Source: Silene latifolia | Lineage: Eukaryota > Streptophyta > Magnoliopsida > Caryophyllales > Caryophyllaceae | Length of the DNA: 64,000 nucleotides | Reading direction: 5' to 3' | NCBI RefSeq assembly: GCF_048544455.1 | Contig: NC_133526.1 | Coordinates: forward strand, 7,890,001-7,954,000 | Shown here: positions 1 through 9,959 of the stretch, one piece after another | Numbering within the stretch: position 1 is the first letter of the stretch | How the letters are laid out: each line of letters starts with the position of its first letter | Notes under the pieces: generated by a model | The model's database searches: none | The model's input: only the letters and a program-made list of their open reading frames with translations | What the model was told of the DNA's origin: nothing | Program-made: the position numbers and the translations under genes

Positions 1-1222
1 AAAATTTGTTTGTTTACCTTGAAGAAAAGCACTAGCCGAAGTAACGACTCTGAAGATTTGAAGAGAAAGAAGCCCTTGAAAATTTAGAGAGAAGAAAATT
101 TTAGAGAAAATGAAATTGGTGGCCAATTTCAGGGACTAACTGCCCTATTTATAGAGGAAAGCCCATAAAGAGGGACCAATCAGGGCACAGCCCATGAAAC
201 GTCACCAATCGGCAATGCGTACACGTGTCGGACATGCAACCACGGAATGTCAATCGTTGCAACAGTTGAACGTCAATCAATGCAACAGTGACCAAGCGTC
301 TTCAACACGCCACTTCATATCTCCTTGCCTATTCATCTTCCGCAACATATTCATAAGTATCTGTTCTCCGCCGGCCACATGATCAACCAAGCTAGACAGC
401 ACCGGCTGGGGGCAATCAAAAACCACCGGCACTCTCCACCCTGGTCTCAGCCGGCGACATTTTCTTTTCCACATCAGATGTCCATTACACATCCATGTGG
501 AGGGGGGATATGGTACGGCCTAAGCATGACCAAGCCGAGGTATAAAAAGCCGGGGCAGAAAAATTTTTACTTGCGCAGAATATACGCTCAACACACATCG
601 GAGCCCATACCACGGCATAGACTACGCTGGGGGCAAATTGATGGGGCATATTCTGCACCCGCTGACCGAGTCAACATATTGAGCAAGGTCAAAGATATCC
701 ACAAGTAAGTCAACGACTTAGACAGCCTAACCGACGCAGCCCGTCGGCCTGTCTCTTGGGTCTCGGCTGGGACAACTAGTCAGCCAGGGCACATATCCGC
801 GAACTCATATCCAAGAACCCTCGGCGGCGAGTCAACAGGGCCCGCCGGCCTACCATGGGTCCCTCGGCCGAGGGTAGATCAGTCTTTCCACCTGCTGGCC
901 ACTTGGCCACTACGTGACAAAAGGTGAAAGTCTATAAATACTCCTCAACTTTTATTGAGGAAAGGATCCACAATTTAACCTAAGAATCACTATTCATCTG
1001 GTAATATCTTCCTTATCTCTCTACAAAATATACTTCGCCAAGTAACAACAACTTATCTCTCTAAGTTTACTGACTTGAGCGTCGGAGTGAGTTCGCTCGG
1101 TCCAAAGCCGAGCCCTCAGTTTGTTCATCGTTTCAGGAGACCGAAAGGAGGATTCAACCAAAGACGTCATTCTACAAGCACGGGTGGTAACAAATAACTG
1201 CTCTGGAATTACACCCGGAACA
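1..1222 (+). repeat. 5' LTR of the outer element, lacking about 3 bases at the window edge
   Basis: Aligns to 20288-21509 at a constant offset of 20287. The right copy appears to start with TG at 20284, so the first three or so bases of this copy lie before the window. It ends in CA at 1221-1222, directly before the primer-binding site. A sense TATA box is at 933-940 and an antisense TATA box at 146-153. A 14-bp perfect palindrome, CCCTCGGCCGAGGG, lies at 861-874. Confidence 0.95.
933..940 (+). promoter_or_regulatory. Sense LTR TATA box of the outer element
   Basis: TATAAATA in a GC-richer upstream context, followed by a pyrimidine-rich leader of about 280 bp to the LTR end. The matching copy in the 3' LTR is at 21220-21227. 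This is the expected promoter of the genomic retrotransposon RNA. Confidence 0.7.
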
Positions 1223-1224
1223 AT

Positions 1225-1241
1225 TGGCGCCGTCTGTGGGG
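1225..1241 (+). other. Primer-binding site of the outer element
   Basis: TGGCGCCGTCTGTGGGG begins two bases after the CA end of the 5' LTR. The TGG start complements a tRNA 3' CCA end. I do not assign the exact tRNA. Confidence 0.75.
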
Positions 1242-1319
1242 AAAGATACTAGAAGCTAGTCACATTCATTCCCAAACAAAAAAAAACTCAAAGCAAAAAC
1301 CACCCAAAAAGCTAAGAAG

Positions 1320-3299
1320 ATGTCGAAACAACAAGAGGTATTCGTGACTGACGAAACCGAATTCTGCCAAGATGATACTGTCCACAATTCTGGAGTTGCG
1401 CAGCCCTCCACCGGTCGAGTAATCCAACCGGAATATGGGATGCCAATAATACCAGATACGCCGCTGCCCGCCGACCAGGTCACCATCATGGGACATGTGG
1501 TTGACGCAGCTAAACTGAAGCTACTCCTGGACCTAATTGGTAGTACGCCGGCTCACACTGTCACACCGACAAGAGCGGCGACACCCGTCCAGGAGACCAG
1601 GGCCCAAAATGTGACTCCAAAAGACTTGAACGGAGCATTGGAGGAAGCTGGCCCTGTCAAGACGCCGGAGGAGCCCAGAGTGCTAGTGGTAGACCTGAGT
1701 CCTTCCCGCACTCGCGGAAGGACGGCGTCGCCGCAGCACCGACGAGGCATGCCCCAGAGGAGTGAGAGGAGTCCGACTCACCAGAGTCGGAGAAGAAGCC
1801 CGACTCACCAGAGTCGGAGGAGAAGCCCTTCCCGCTACGAGGAGAGGAGCCGGACTAGGAATGCGAGGAGCCGATCGCCGCGTGTCGTTCGACACGTGGT
1901 CAGACAGCCCCTCATTGCCTACGTCCTTGACACCACCGTGCCAACCAAGCTAAAGTTGCCGGCGCTCACATACAAAGGGGATAACGACCCCACCGACCAT
2001 GCCGAGGCCTTTGAGTCGTACATGTCGGTGTGGGAACAACCCGATGAGGTCTGGTGCCGAGTCTTCCCAACGACCTTGCACGGGATGGCTCAAAGTTGGT
2101 ACAAGGGGCTGCCCGACGGCTCGGTATACTGTTACGCCGACTTAAGGGACGCCTTTTTAGCCCAGTACTCTTGCAATAAGAGGAGGGCCGTGGAGACATC
2201 GTATCTCCTGACTATCAGACAGGAGGGGGGCGAGTCTCTACGAAGCTATGTGAAGAGGTTCGACGCCAAGGTTCAGCAGATTCGAGAGCTGAATCCCGAG
2301 CTGGCGGCCTTCGCGCTGATGAAAGGCCTCCCAAGGGGAGACTTAAAAAACGAACTCATCAAGTACGGAGGCCTGGGCTTAGACGCCGCTAGGAATATGG
2401 CCGACCAAGCCATCAAGGTGGAGGATTATCACAAGACCTGGGTAAGCCACAGCGAGGCTGGGCACTTAGAGAAGAAGAGCCACCGGGAGGACAACCCGGG
2501 CGAAGGACGCCGTGACAATAATAGGTCACGGTCTGACAGATCTGCTAGGAAACAGAACTCGGCGGGCGCCGGGGGGAGTTCAGGGCCACATTACCAGAAA
2601 CGGTTCAATGGCCACACCCTCCTGGTCGTATCTGCCGCCGAGGTTTTCGCCCTGAGCAAGAACGAGGGCCAGAAGTGGGAAAGGCCCCCCAGGCCGAGGT
2701 GTGACGGTGACACGAGCCAGTACTGCGAGTACCATGGCCACACCGGTCACCTAATCGACGCATCGCTAGATCTCAAGAATGCCATCGAAGAGCTGATCCG
2801 GAAGGGGAGCCTCGACAAATACGTTGCCAAAGGCCAAAAGACTGACGCCGGCGGCTCAAATAAGAAATCCGTCTTTGAAAGGATAGGAGTGATCCATGTT
2901 GTCATCGGGGGCAACGAGAACGATGGGTTCGCTCATGGGCACAAACGGCACCTGAATGAACTATATCAGGCCATCAACTTTGTGCCCAACACAGCAACCC
3001 CCGCTTCCAACATCCCCGATATGACTATTGGGAGGAAGGACTACGAGGGAGTCATCGCCCCTCACAGCGACCCACTTGTAGTCCACTTGGACATAGCCAA
3101 CCACCTGGTGAAGAGGTGCCCGATTGACACAGCGCCTACACAAACATCATGTTCGGGAGTGCTTTCTCAACCTCGGCCTGAAAGTCGAGGACTTGAGCCC
3201 TGCACCAATCCGTGTCTGACTTTTCCGGGCCGGCCTGGTACCCCGGGTCAATCGACGCCAAGATGTTCGGTGAGGGGAATGCGGCTAAGAATGTCCTAG
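1320..3299 (+). CDS. gag: gag of the outer Tat element
   Basis: Open frame of 659 codons starting at an ATG about 80 bp after the primer-binding site. The N-terminal third (about residues 110-190) is rich in Arg and Ser with tandem SPTHQSRRR units. The retrotransposon gag core follows at about residues 210-360 and includes the motifs AQSWYKGLP and LRSYVKRF. A CEYHGHTGH zinc-knuckle-like segment lies near residue 475. The protein would form the virus-like particle and bind element RNA. The protease region should follow. Treated as a fossil part. Confidence 0.85.
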   Translation: MSKQQEVFVTDETEFCQDDTVHNSGVAQPSTGRVIQPEYGMPIIPDTPLPADQVTIMGHVVDAAKLKLLLDLIGSTPAHTVTPTRAATPVQETRAQNVTPKDLNGALEEAGPVKTPEEPRVLVVDLSPSRTRGRTASPQHRRGMPQRSERSPTHQSRRRSPTHQSRRRSPSRYEERSRTRNARSRSPRVVRHVVRQPLIAYVLDTTVPTKLKLPALTYKGDNDPTDHAEAFESYMSVWEQPDEVWCRVFPTTLHGMAQSWYKGLPDGSVYCYADLRDAFLAQYSCNKRRAVETSYLLTIRQEGGESLRSYVKRFDAKVQQIRELNPELAAFALMKGLPRGDLKNELIKYGGLGLDAARNMADQAIKVEDYHKTWVSHSEAGHLEKKSHREDNPGEGRRDNNRSRSDRSARKQNSAGAGGSSGPHYQKRFNGHTLLVVSAAEVFALSKNEGQKWERPPRPRCDGDTSQYCEYHGHTGHLIDASLDLKNAIEELIRKGSLDKYVAKGQKTDAGGSNKKSVFERIGVIHVVIGGNENDGFAHGHKRHLNELYQAINFVPNTATPASNIPDMTIGRKDYEGVIAPHSDPLVVHLDIANHLVKRCPIDTAPTQTSCSGVLSQPRPESRGLEPCTNPCLTFPGRPGTPGQSTPRCSVRGMRLRMS

Positions 3300-6200
3300 C
3301 CGAGTTCGTGGTCATTGACGGCTCGTCCGCCTACAACGCCTCATAGCCGAGTCACTCGAGCGAGGCCGACGCAGAATGTCCATCCGGGCCCTGACACTGA
3401 TGTATGTCTCGGACCGGGGGGAAGCGCATAAGCTCGTCTCAAAGGACGAAAAGGACGAGGTGGTCAACGTCCAGATATCTGCCATAGGGTGCAACATGCA
3501 ATCCCTCAAAGTGGCAAAGAAGTCCGAGAAGGGGAAGAGCCCATCCTTACAACAGGAGGGCGACCACATGGATGCAACTGTCGGCATGGTCGAGGGGGCC
3601 GAGACTGAAGAGGTGGAAATTGACCCAGGGCGCACCGTAACTATCGGTGTTAACCTGGATCCGAAATTCAGGGCCGCTCTCCTAGACCTGCTGAAGAAAA
3701 ACAAAGACGTCTTCGCGTACTCAGCGGCCGAGATGCCAGGCGTGAGCCGGGAGGTAATTGTTTACAAGCTGAACGTGCTCTCCACCGCTCGCCCTGTCAA
3801 GCAGAGGATGAGGAACTCATCAGCCGAGAAAGACGAAGCCATCAAAGCCGAAGTAGACAAATTACTAGCGGCGGGCTTTATCATGCCTTGTACTTACCCT
3901 GAGTGGTTAGCTAATGTTGTAATGGTGTAGAAATCATCAGGGGCATGGAGAATGTGTGTGGATTTTACCAACCTTAATAAAGCATGCCCCAAAGATTGAT
4001 ATCCCTTGCCTCGAATAGATAGTTTAATCGACGCGACGGCAAGCTACACTATGCTGAGCCTACTGGACGCCTTCTCAGGGTATCATCAGGTATTCATGGC
4101 CGAGGAAGACATGCCTAAATGCGCATTCATCAATGCTAACGGCACATACATGTATAAAATGATGCCGTTTGGTTTGAAGAACACCGGCGCAACTTACACA
4201 AGACTGGTGGACAAAGTGTTCCAAAATAAAAAAGGGCAAAACATTGAGGCTTACGTCGACGATGCTATTGTAAAAAGCAAGTCTGATGGCGAGCACTTAG
4301 CCGATTTACACGAGACATTTTGTTCACTAAGGAAATACAAGATGAAGCTCAACCCAATGAAATGCAACTTCGGTGTCCGGGCAGGTAAGTTCCTCGGCGT
4401 ACTTGTCAGCGCCAGGGGAATTGATGCCAACCCAGACAAAGTCCAAGCAATCCTGGACCTGCCGGAGCCGAAAAATCGAAAAAAGGTTATGATGCTGACT
4501 GGGAGGATGGCGGCTCTAGCCCGTTTCATCTCCCGGTCAGCCGACAAGAGCACCCCATTCTTCAAAGTGTTGAAGGGGAATAAGGACTTCAGCTGGGGGG
4601 AGGAACAGAGCACAGCTTTCAAGCAACTGAAAGCTCATCTTCAGACTCTCCCAACCCCGTCCGGTGCCGATCTTTGGGAGACGCTATATCCGTACATAGC
4701 GCATTACCTCGGCCACGGTCGATCTTAGTGATCATCGGGAAGAAGACAAACAGCAACACCCAATCTACTTTGTTAGCCATACGTTGTTGCCCGCCGAGAG
4801 AAATTACCCGCTGATTGAAAAAGCAGCCTTTGCCGTCGTCGTCGCCGCAAGGAAACTGAAACCCTACTTCGACGCACATCCCGTGACGGTCTTAACAGAC
4901 CAACCATTGGAGAAAGCATTGGAAAAATTTGAGCAATCCGCAGCTCATCAAATGGGCGTAGAGCTATCCGGCTTCGGCATTCAATACAAGCCGAGGCCCT
5001 CGATAAAGGGGCAGGCACTTGCGGACTTCCTTGCCGAGTGCACTTACCAAGAAGAATCACACCCCGGAGTATGGGAAGTATACACCGACGGATCCTCAAC
5101 GACGAACAGCTCAGGAGCCGGCATCCTTATCATCAGCCCAAACGGGGACGAGTTTGAGTATGCCTTGAAATTTACCTTCCCGGCCTCGAACAACGAATCC
5201 GAATACGAGGCGGTGATAACCGGAGTCGAGCTAGCTAGGGCTGCCGGGGCGGAGCACATCATTCTGAAAACAGATTCACTTTTAGTGGCTAATCAAATCG
5301 TAGGAGAGAGTACGAGACTCGAGACGACGGGATGGTAAGATACCCGGAAAGGGTAAAAGGCGACACTTCAAAATTGAAATCTTTTCGGATACAATGCATT
5401 CCTGTGTCGGAGAACAACCGAGCCGACGCTCTCTCAAAGCTTGCCGTTCAACCATCAAGAATGTCACCAACCGTGCTTTGGTGGACATCGGGAATGCCAA
5501 GAGCATTACTGAGGCCGTCGGCATGGTGGGTAACATAGAGACCGAGACGACGTGGATGACTCCGATAATGAAATACAAATTAACGAATGAATTACCGGAG
5601 GACCGCAGTCTCTCGCAGAAGATAAAGAGGATCGCAGCAAGGTACCTGGTATTTGAAGGGGAATTGTACAGGAGGTCCGTGATAAGGCCACTCCTGAAAT
5701 GTGTCGGCCCAGCCGACGCAGAGCTAATTCTGACAGAAATTCACGAAGGCATCTGCGGCCATCACATGGGGGCAAGAACACTAGCCCACAAAGCTCTCCG
5801 AGCCGGCTACTTCTGGCCAACCATGCTTGAGGATTCCAGAGCCAAAACCAAAAAGTGCAACAACTGTCAAATGCATGCCCCGGTGATACATGCCCCTTTC
5901 CGAGACCTGCAGCCGGTACTTAGTCCCCTTCCTTTTGCACAGTGGGGGATGGATCTGCTAGGGCCATTTCCGACGGCCTCCGGAGGAAGAAAGTTCTTGA
6001 TCGTCGCCGTTGATTACTTCACCAAATGGGTTGAAGCTGTAGCAGTACCTGCGAAGACCACGGCGGCCGTGAGAAAGGTAAACTGGGAAAATGTCATAAC
6101 TCGTTTTGGGTTACCCCAAGTCATGGTATTTGACCACGGCCGAGAGTTTTGGAGTGACACAATAATGAGCTGGTTGGAAGAGCTCGGTATCAAATTTGCA

Positions 6201-6788
6201 TACTCCTCCGTCTGCCACCCACAGAGCAACGGACAGACGGAGGCAGCCAATAAAACAATCCTCAACGGTTTGAAGAAGAAACTTGAAGACCTAAAGGGAA
6301 GATGGGCCGATGAGCTACCCGGCGTCCTGTGGTCCCTTCGAACCACGGAGAAAGAAGCAACGGGGTACAGTCCATTCCACTTAGTCTACGGGTCCGAAGC
6401 AGTCCTGCCAATTGAAGCCACGGTGCCGACATTCAGAACGGCCACCTTTAACCCGGTTGAAAACGAGGAAGCCCTGAAAGCCTCCCTTGACCTGGTCGAA
6501 GAAAGCCGAGATACAGCACGCCTCAACCTGGCAGTGTACCAAAACCGAATGAGAAGAGCCTACAACCGAAGAGTCCACAAAAGGGACTTAAAAGTAGGGG
6601 ATCTAGTCCTAAGAAAGTCGGCCGCCACCAACAAAGGAAACGTCCATGGTAAATTAACGGCCAACTGGGAGGGTCCCTACAAAGTGGTTGAAGAGATGAG
6701 GCCGGGTACATACCGGCTGACTGACATGGAGGGTGTGCCTTTAATGAGTCATTGGAACACTGACAATCTCAGGAAATACTTTGTATAG
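3300..6788 (+). pseudogene. pol: pol region of the outer Tat element (protease, RT, RNase H, integrase)
   Basis: Domains are recognisable in the usual order. A linker and protease-side region lies at about 3300-3650. Reverse transcriptase follows at about 3650-4600, with the DAFSGYHQ, MPFGLKN and YVDDAIVKS motifs. RNase H is at about 4740-5330 (VYTDGSS) and integrase at about 5400-6788. The integrase part has the H-H-C-C zinc motif, MDLLGPFP, the catalytic-core motif NGQTEAANK and a C-terminal DNA-binding segment ending SHWNTDNLRKYF. No chromodomain is apparent, which fits Tat rather than chromovirus lineages. The region is broken at roughly a handful of places, so no full polyprotein is expected. 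Confidence 0.88.
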
Positions 6789-6970
6789 CGGCGGAGGTGT
6801 CCAAAACAATTGTTGGCACCCCGACGCATGTTCACATCTAATGAAGAATCATCCAAGTTTTCCATCAAAGTGTTTATCCCCTCCTTAGTCATATCGAGGT
6901 AGACGCCACGGCCCAAGCCGGGCAGTCACCCCAAGAAATAGAAGCCACGGCCGTCACTACCAGCGCAGTT

Positions 6971-7378
6971 GGCAGATACGAACGCTGTCGCGCTGTAACC
7001 CCTAGTCGCCTCGGCCCACCGAAGGCCTGGCAGGGGACACAACGGTCGATACGCTAACAAACGTTGTCGCGCCGTAACCCTTAGTCGCCTCGGCCCACCG
7101 AAGGCCTGGCAGGGGACACAACGGTCGATACGCTAACAGACGCTGTAGCGCCGTAACCCCTAGTCGCCTCGGCCCACCGAAGGCCTGACAGGGGACACAA
7201 CGGTCGATACGCTAACAAACGCTGTCGCGCCGTAACCCCTAGTCGCCTCGGCCCACCGAAGGCCTGGCAGGGGACACAACGGTCGATACGCCAACATACG
7301 CTGTCGCGCCGTAACCTCTAGTCGCCTCGGCCAACCGAAGGCCTGGCAGAGGACACAACGGTCGATACGCTAACATGT
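6971..7378 (+). repeat. 79-bp minisatellite in the 3' region of the outer element, about 5 copies
   Basis: The phrase CGATACG(C/A) recurs at 7047, 7126, 7205, 7284 and 7363, an exact 79-bp period, with an earlier diverged copy from about 6971. Each unit contains GCCTCGGCCCACCGAAGGCC, itself a near-palindrome. The copies differ by only a few bases. Tandem arrays between pol and the 3' LTR are known for Tat/Ogre elements and can seed satellite DNA. Confidence 0.95.
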
Positions 7379-7654
7379 TCACAACGGCGGTTGGGAAGCG
7401 CAACTCCGACGCCTCGGCTAGACCGAGAGTGAAAGAGGAGGCGACCAACATGCTAACATGTTCAAGAAAAAGACGTTAAACACAGTTGAGATACGCATTC
7501 TAACTGCCTCGGCCAGGCCGAAGGTAAAAACGAAAAAACGCTCAATTAAATAACGCAAGAAGACAAGTGAAGTATGGTGATCAAAAAGCCCCGGCCAAGC
7601 CGAGGGCCAATAAGACAAACTTTATTGAAAATGATTAGAAGGAGAATACAGACG
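7379..7654 (+). other. Untranslated spacer of the outer element after the 79-bp array
   Basis: No coding frame is supported. Diverged single copies of the array core (CCTCGGC...GCCGA) occur near 7412, 7504 and 7591, spaced about 90 bp. They look like decayed or seed units of the 79-bp repeat. The spacer runs into the insertion point of the inner element. Confidence 0.6.
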
Positions 7655-7659
7655 ACGGC
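7655..7659. repeat. Target site duplication of the inner element, left copy (ACGGC)
   Basis: ACGGC directly precedes the TG start of the inner LTR and is repeated exactly at 17563-17567 after its CA end. Five base pairs is the normal Ty3/gypsy duplication length. Confidence 0.95.
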
Positions 7660-7989
7660 TGTTAGGCCCAGATTAGCCTGGCCTGACCATAACCTGGCTT
7701 GATCTTACAAGGCTGACTGAGGAAGACCAAGACCGGACAGTTCTAGCTGTTATTACAATCAGGTTGCCTTATACTGGAAGAGAAGCCTGATGGTAAGGAC
7801 AGAATAGCCTGGTAGAGTATTAAAGCAGGCTATATTAAGCTGAAGAAGAAGCAAAACGATTATATAAAGATATATATTCGTGTCCTATCTTCAAGGAAGA
7901 CTAAGTCTAAATGCAAAACCATATTGCCCATGAACTTGGACGTGCAAGGGAAGAGGAAGTTAAAGATCAATCAAATAGGAACGAGTCAA

Positions 7990-8023
7990 CCGGATTAATA
8001 GGGAATATGCCCTATTAATCCGG
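7990..8023. repeat. Perfect 14-bp-arm hairpin in the inner LTR
   Basis: CCGGATTAATAGGG, six-base loop AATATG, then CCCTATTAATCCGG. The 3' LTR copy (17207-17240) has one arm mismatch. It lies about 60 bp upstream of the TATA box, so it would be a regulatory palindrome or an RNA hairpin only in read-through transcripts. Confidence 0.85.
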
Positions 8024-8082
8024 CAACAGCTCCGACAAAAGGGAAAGACGTTGAAGACCAGTACAACGGTCGAATTTGTGAC

Positions 8083-8090
8083 TATAAATA
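8083..8090 (+). promoter_or_regulatory. Sense LTR TATA box of the inner element
   Basis: TATAAATA; the 3' LTR copy is at 17300-17307. The spacing to the LTR end (about 255 bp) resembles the outer element. Confidence 0.7.
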
Positions 8091-8347
8091 CTGTAATTCT
8101 AGCGTTGGAAAGATCATTCATGATTCATTAGTGTGAAATTAGTCTATTACTTATCTTCTCGTCATTTTTTAGCATTCACTTACTTAAACAAAATCTGTAT
8201 TCAACCTATCAAAATAATATAAACACTATTCTTTTCTCCTGGTCTTTCCTTATTATTCATTTGCAACATACCAAACTTATAGAACTAGATACCCTGACTA
8301 CTCTATAATTAAGCCGGATCATTTCAGGAAAATCCTGCTAAAACAAT

Positions 8348-8364
8348 TGGCGCCCACCGTGGGG
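8348..8364 (+). other. Primer-binding site of the inner element
   Basis: TGGCGCCCACCGTGGGG starts two bases after the LTR CA end. It shares TGGCGCC with the outer element's site but then differs, so the two elements probably prime from different tRNAs. Confidence 0.75.
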
Positions 8365-8427
8365 CATCTAGTTCTTCAACCAATAAAATTCCCCTTATCA
8401 TTTTTCATTTAATATTCACACACAAAA

Positions 8428-9800
8428 ATGGTGGAACTTACCGCAGAACAACAATTAGCGGCTGCCCTGGCCAAGATCAAAGAATTGGAGACAATCCAAG
8501 AGAAGGCAGCCCAAGCAGAAGCAGAAATCAATAGGCTGAAAGAATCTGAGTCTAGCCTGAAGAAAAAATTGGAAAATCAAGCTTCGGGCTCCAAGACCAG
8601 ATTCGAGCCAGGAACCCCATTTTCATCCATTATCAAAAACATAGACTTCTCCAATTTTGGAACCCCGAAGAAGGATACATTATCCGGTACCCCAACCATT
8701 CTCAATGATGAGACAAACAAAATCAAGCGAATAATGATGGCCATGCTTCAGAAATTCAAAAACTCCACAACAAAATAGAAAACATACCCGAGTGCCGGAC
8801 CACTGTGGGTCAAGTAGAGGTTGACAGACTTGCAGATTCACCCTTTGCAGATGAAATTGCAAAAATTGATCTCCCAAGAAATTTACTTGTTCCGTCCATG
8901 AGAACTTATGATGGAACGTCTGATTCACAAAATCACGTTGCCATATTCAAACAGAAAATGTTGGCTGCCTCAATACCCAGTGAACTCAGGCAAGTCTGCA
9001 TGTGTAAGGGCTTTGGTACAACCCTGACTGAGCAAAGATTACAATGGTTCATCAATCTCCCAAATGGAGGTATCAAGAATTTTGCACTTGATTAATGCCT
9101 TCAATCAACAATTCGCAAGTAGCGAGAGATATGGCCAAGAGACCCAAGAACTGCTCAGGGTAAAGCAACTTTCTCAAGAATCTCTCAAAGAATTCCCGGC
9201 CGGTTTGTCAAAGAAAAGGTGGCCATTCCCGGATCCGATGAAGAAACAAAGGTAGAAGCATTCAGCAAGGAGTCCCGCTGACGGTGACATCTATGCAGAT
9301 CTGACCAAGAAAGCATGCCCAACCTTTGCCACTGTTCAATCCATCGCTTTAGAGCATGTCGATTGGAAGAAGACCTCAACTTCGGGGACGAACTCATCCG
9401 GAGGAAAGCAAGGCTATGGACACACTAACAGAAAAGCTCATACCAAAGAAGAAGGCAATCCCAGATCGCACCCTATTCCAGGCCCGAACGATCTGAAGTC
9501 AATATGGCACAAGAACATAAAGGTAACCTTTCTAGCCTTCCAACTATTCCCGATTATAACTTCTCTATTAATACCGCAGATTAATCAAACGCTGAAAACC
9601 TGGGAGATACGGTCAGATGGCCAAAGAAATCAGACAACCCCAGGAAAGATCCAACAAGATGGTGTGACTTCCATCAGGGCATCGGACACACCACAGAAGA
9701 ATGCATCCAAATCAGGAAACAGGTGGCATATCTTCTAAAGAAAGGCTACTTGAAAGACTTAATCCAAAGACCAAAGAACAAAGATGAAGGACAAAACAAG
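8428..9800 (+). pseudogene. gag: gag remnant of the inner Tat element
   Basis: Begins at an ATG 63 bp after the primer-binding site. A Gln/Glu/Lys-rich coiled-coil-like N-terminus (about the first 60 residues) leads into a gag core with recognisable pieces such as RTYDGTSDSQNH, and a WCDFHQGIGHTTEEC knuckle-like stretch encoded near 9660-9710. The region is broken in several places. Confidence 0.75.
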
Positions 9801-9959
9801 AGAGATCCAGAAGCGGAGAGACCCTCCTCCTCCTCCCCCATCTATGAAGTCAAATTCATAAATGGAGGATCGAAATCGTGGTCTAACCAAATTCACCACA
9901 AAAGAATATCCAGAGAATCCAGACTCCAACCTCCTTCCAGGCCCAAGTCATTGCCTGTT

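Larger units (their letters stand above)
7660..8345 (+). repeat. 5' LTR of the inner element
   Basis: 686 bp, TGTTAGGCCC...CTAAAACA, paired with 16877-17562. TATA box TATAAATA at 8083-8090. A 14-bp-arm hairpin lies at 7990-8023. The next bases form the primer-binding site. Confidence 0.96.
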
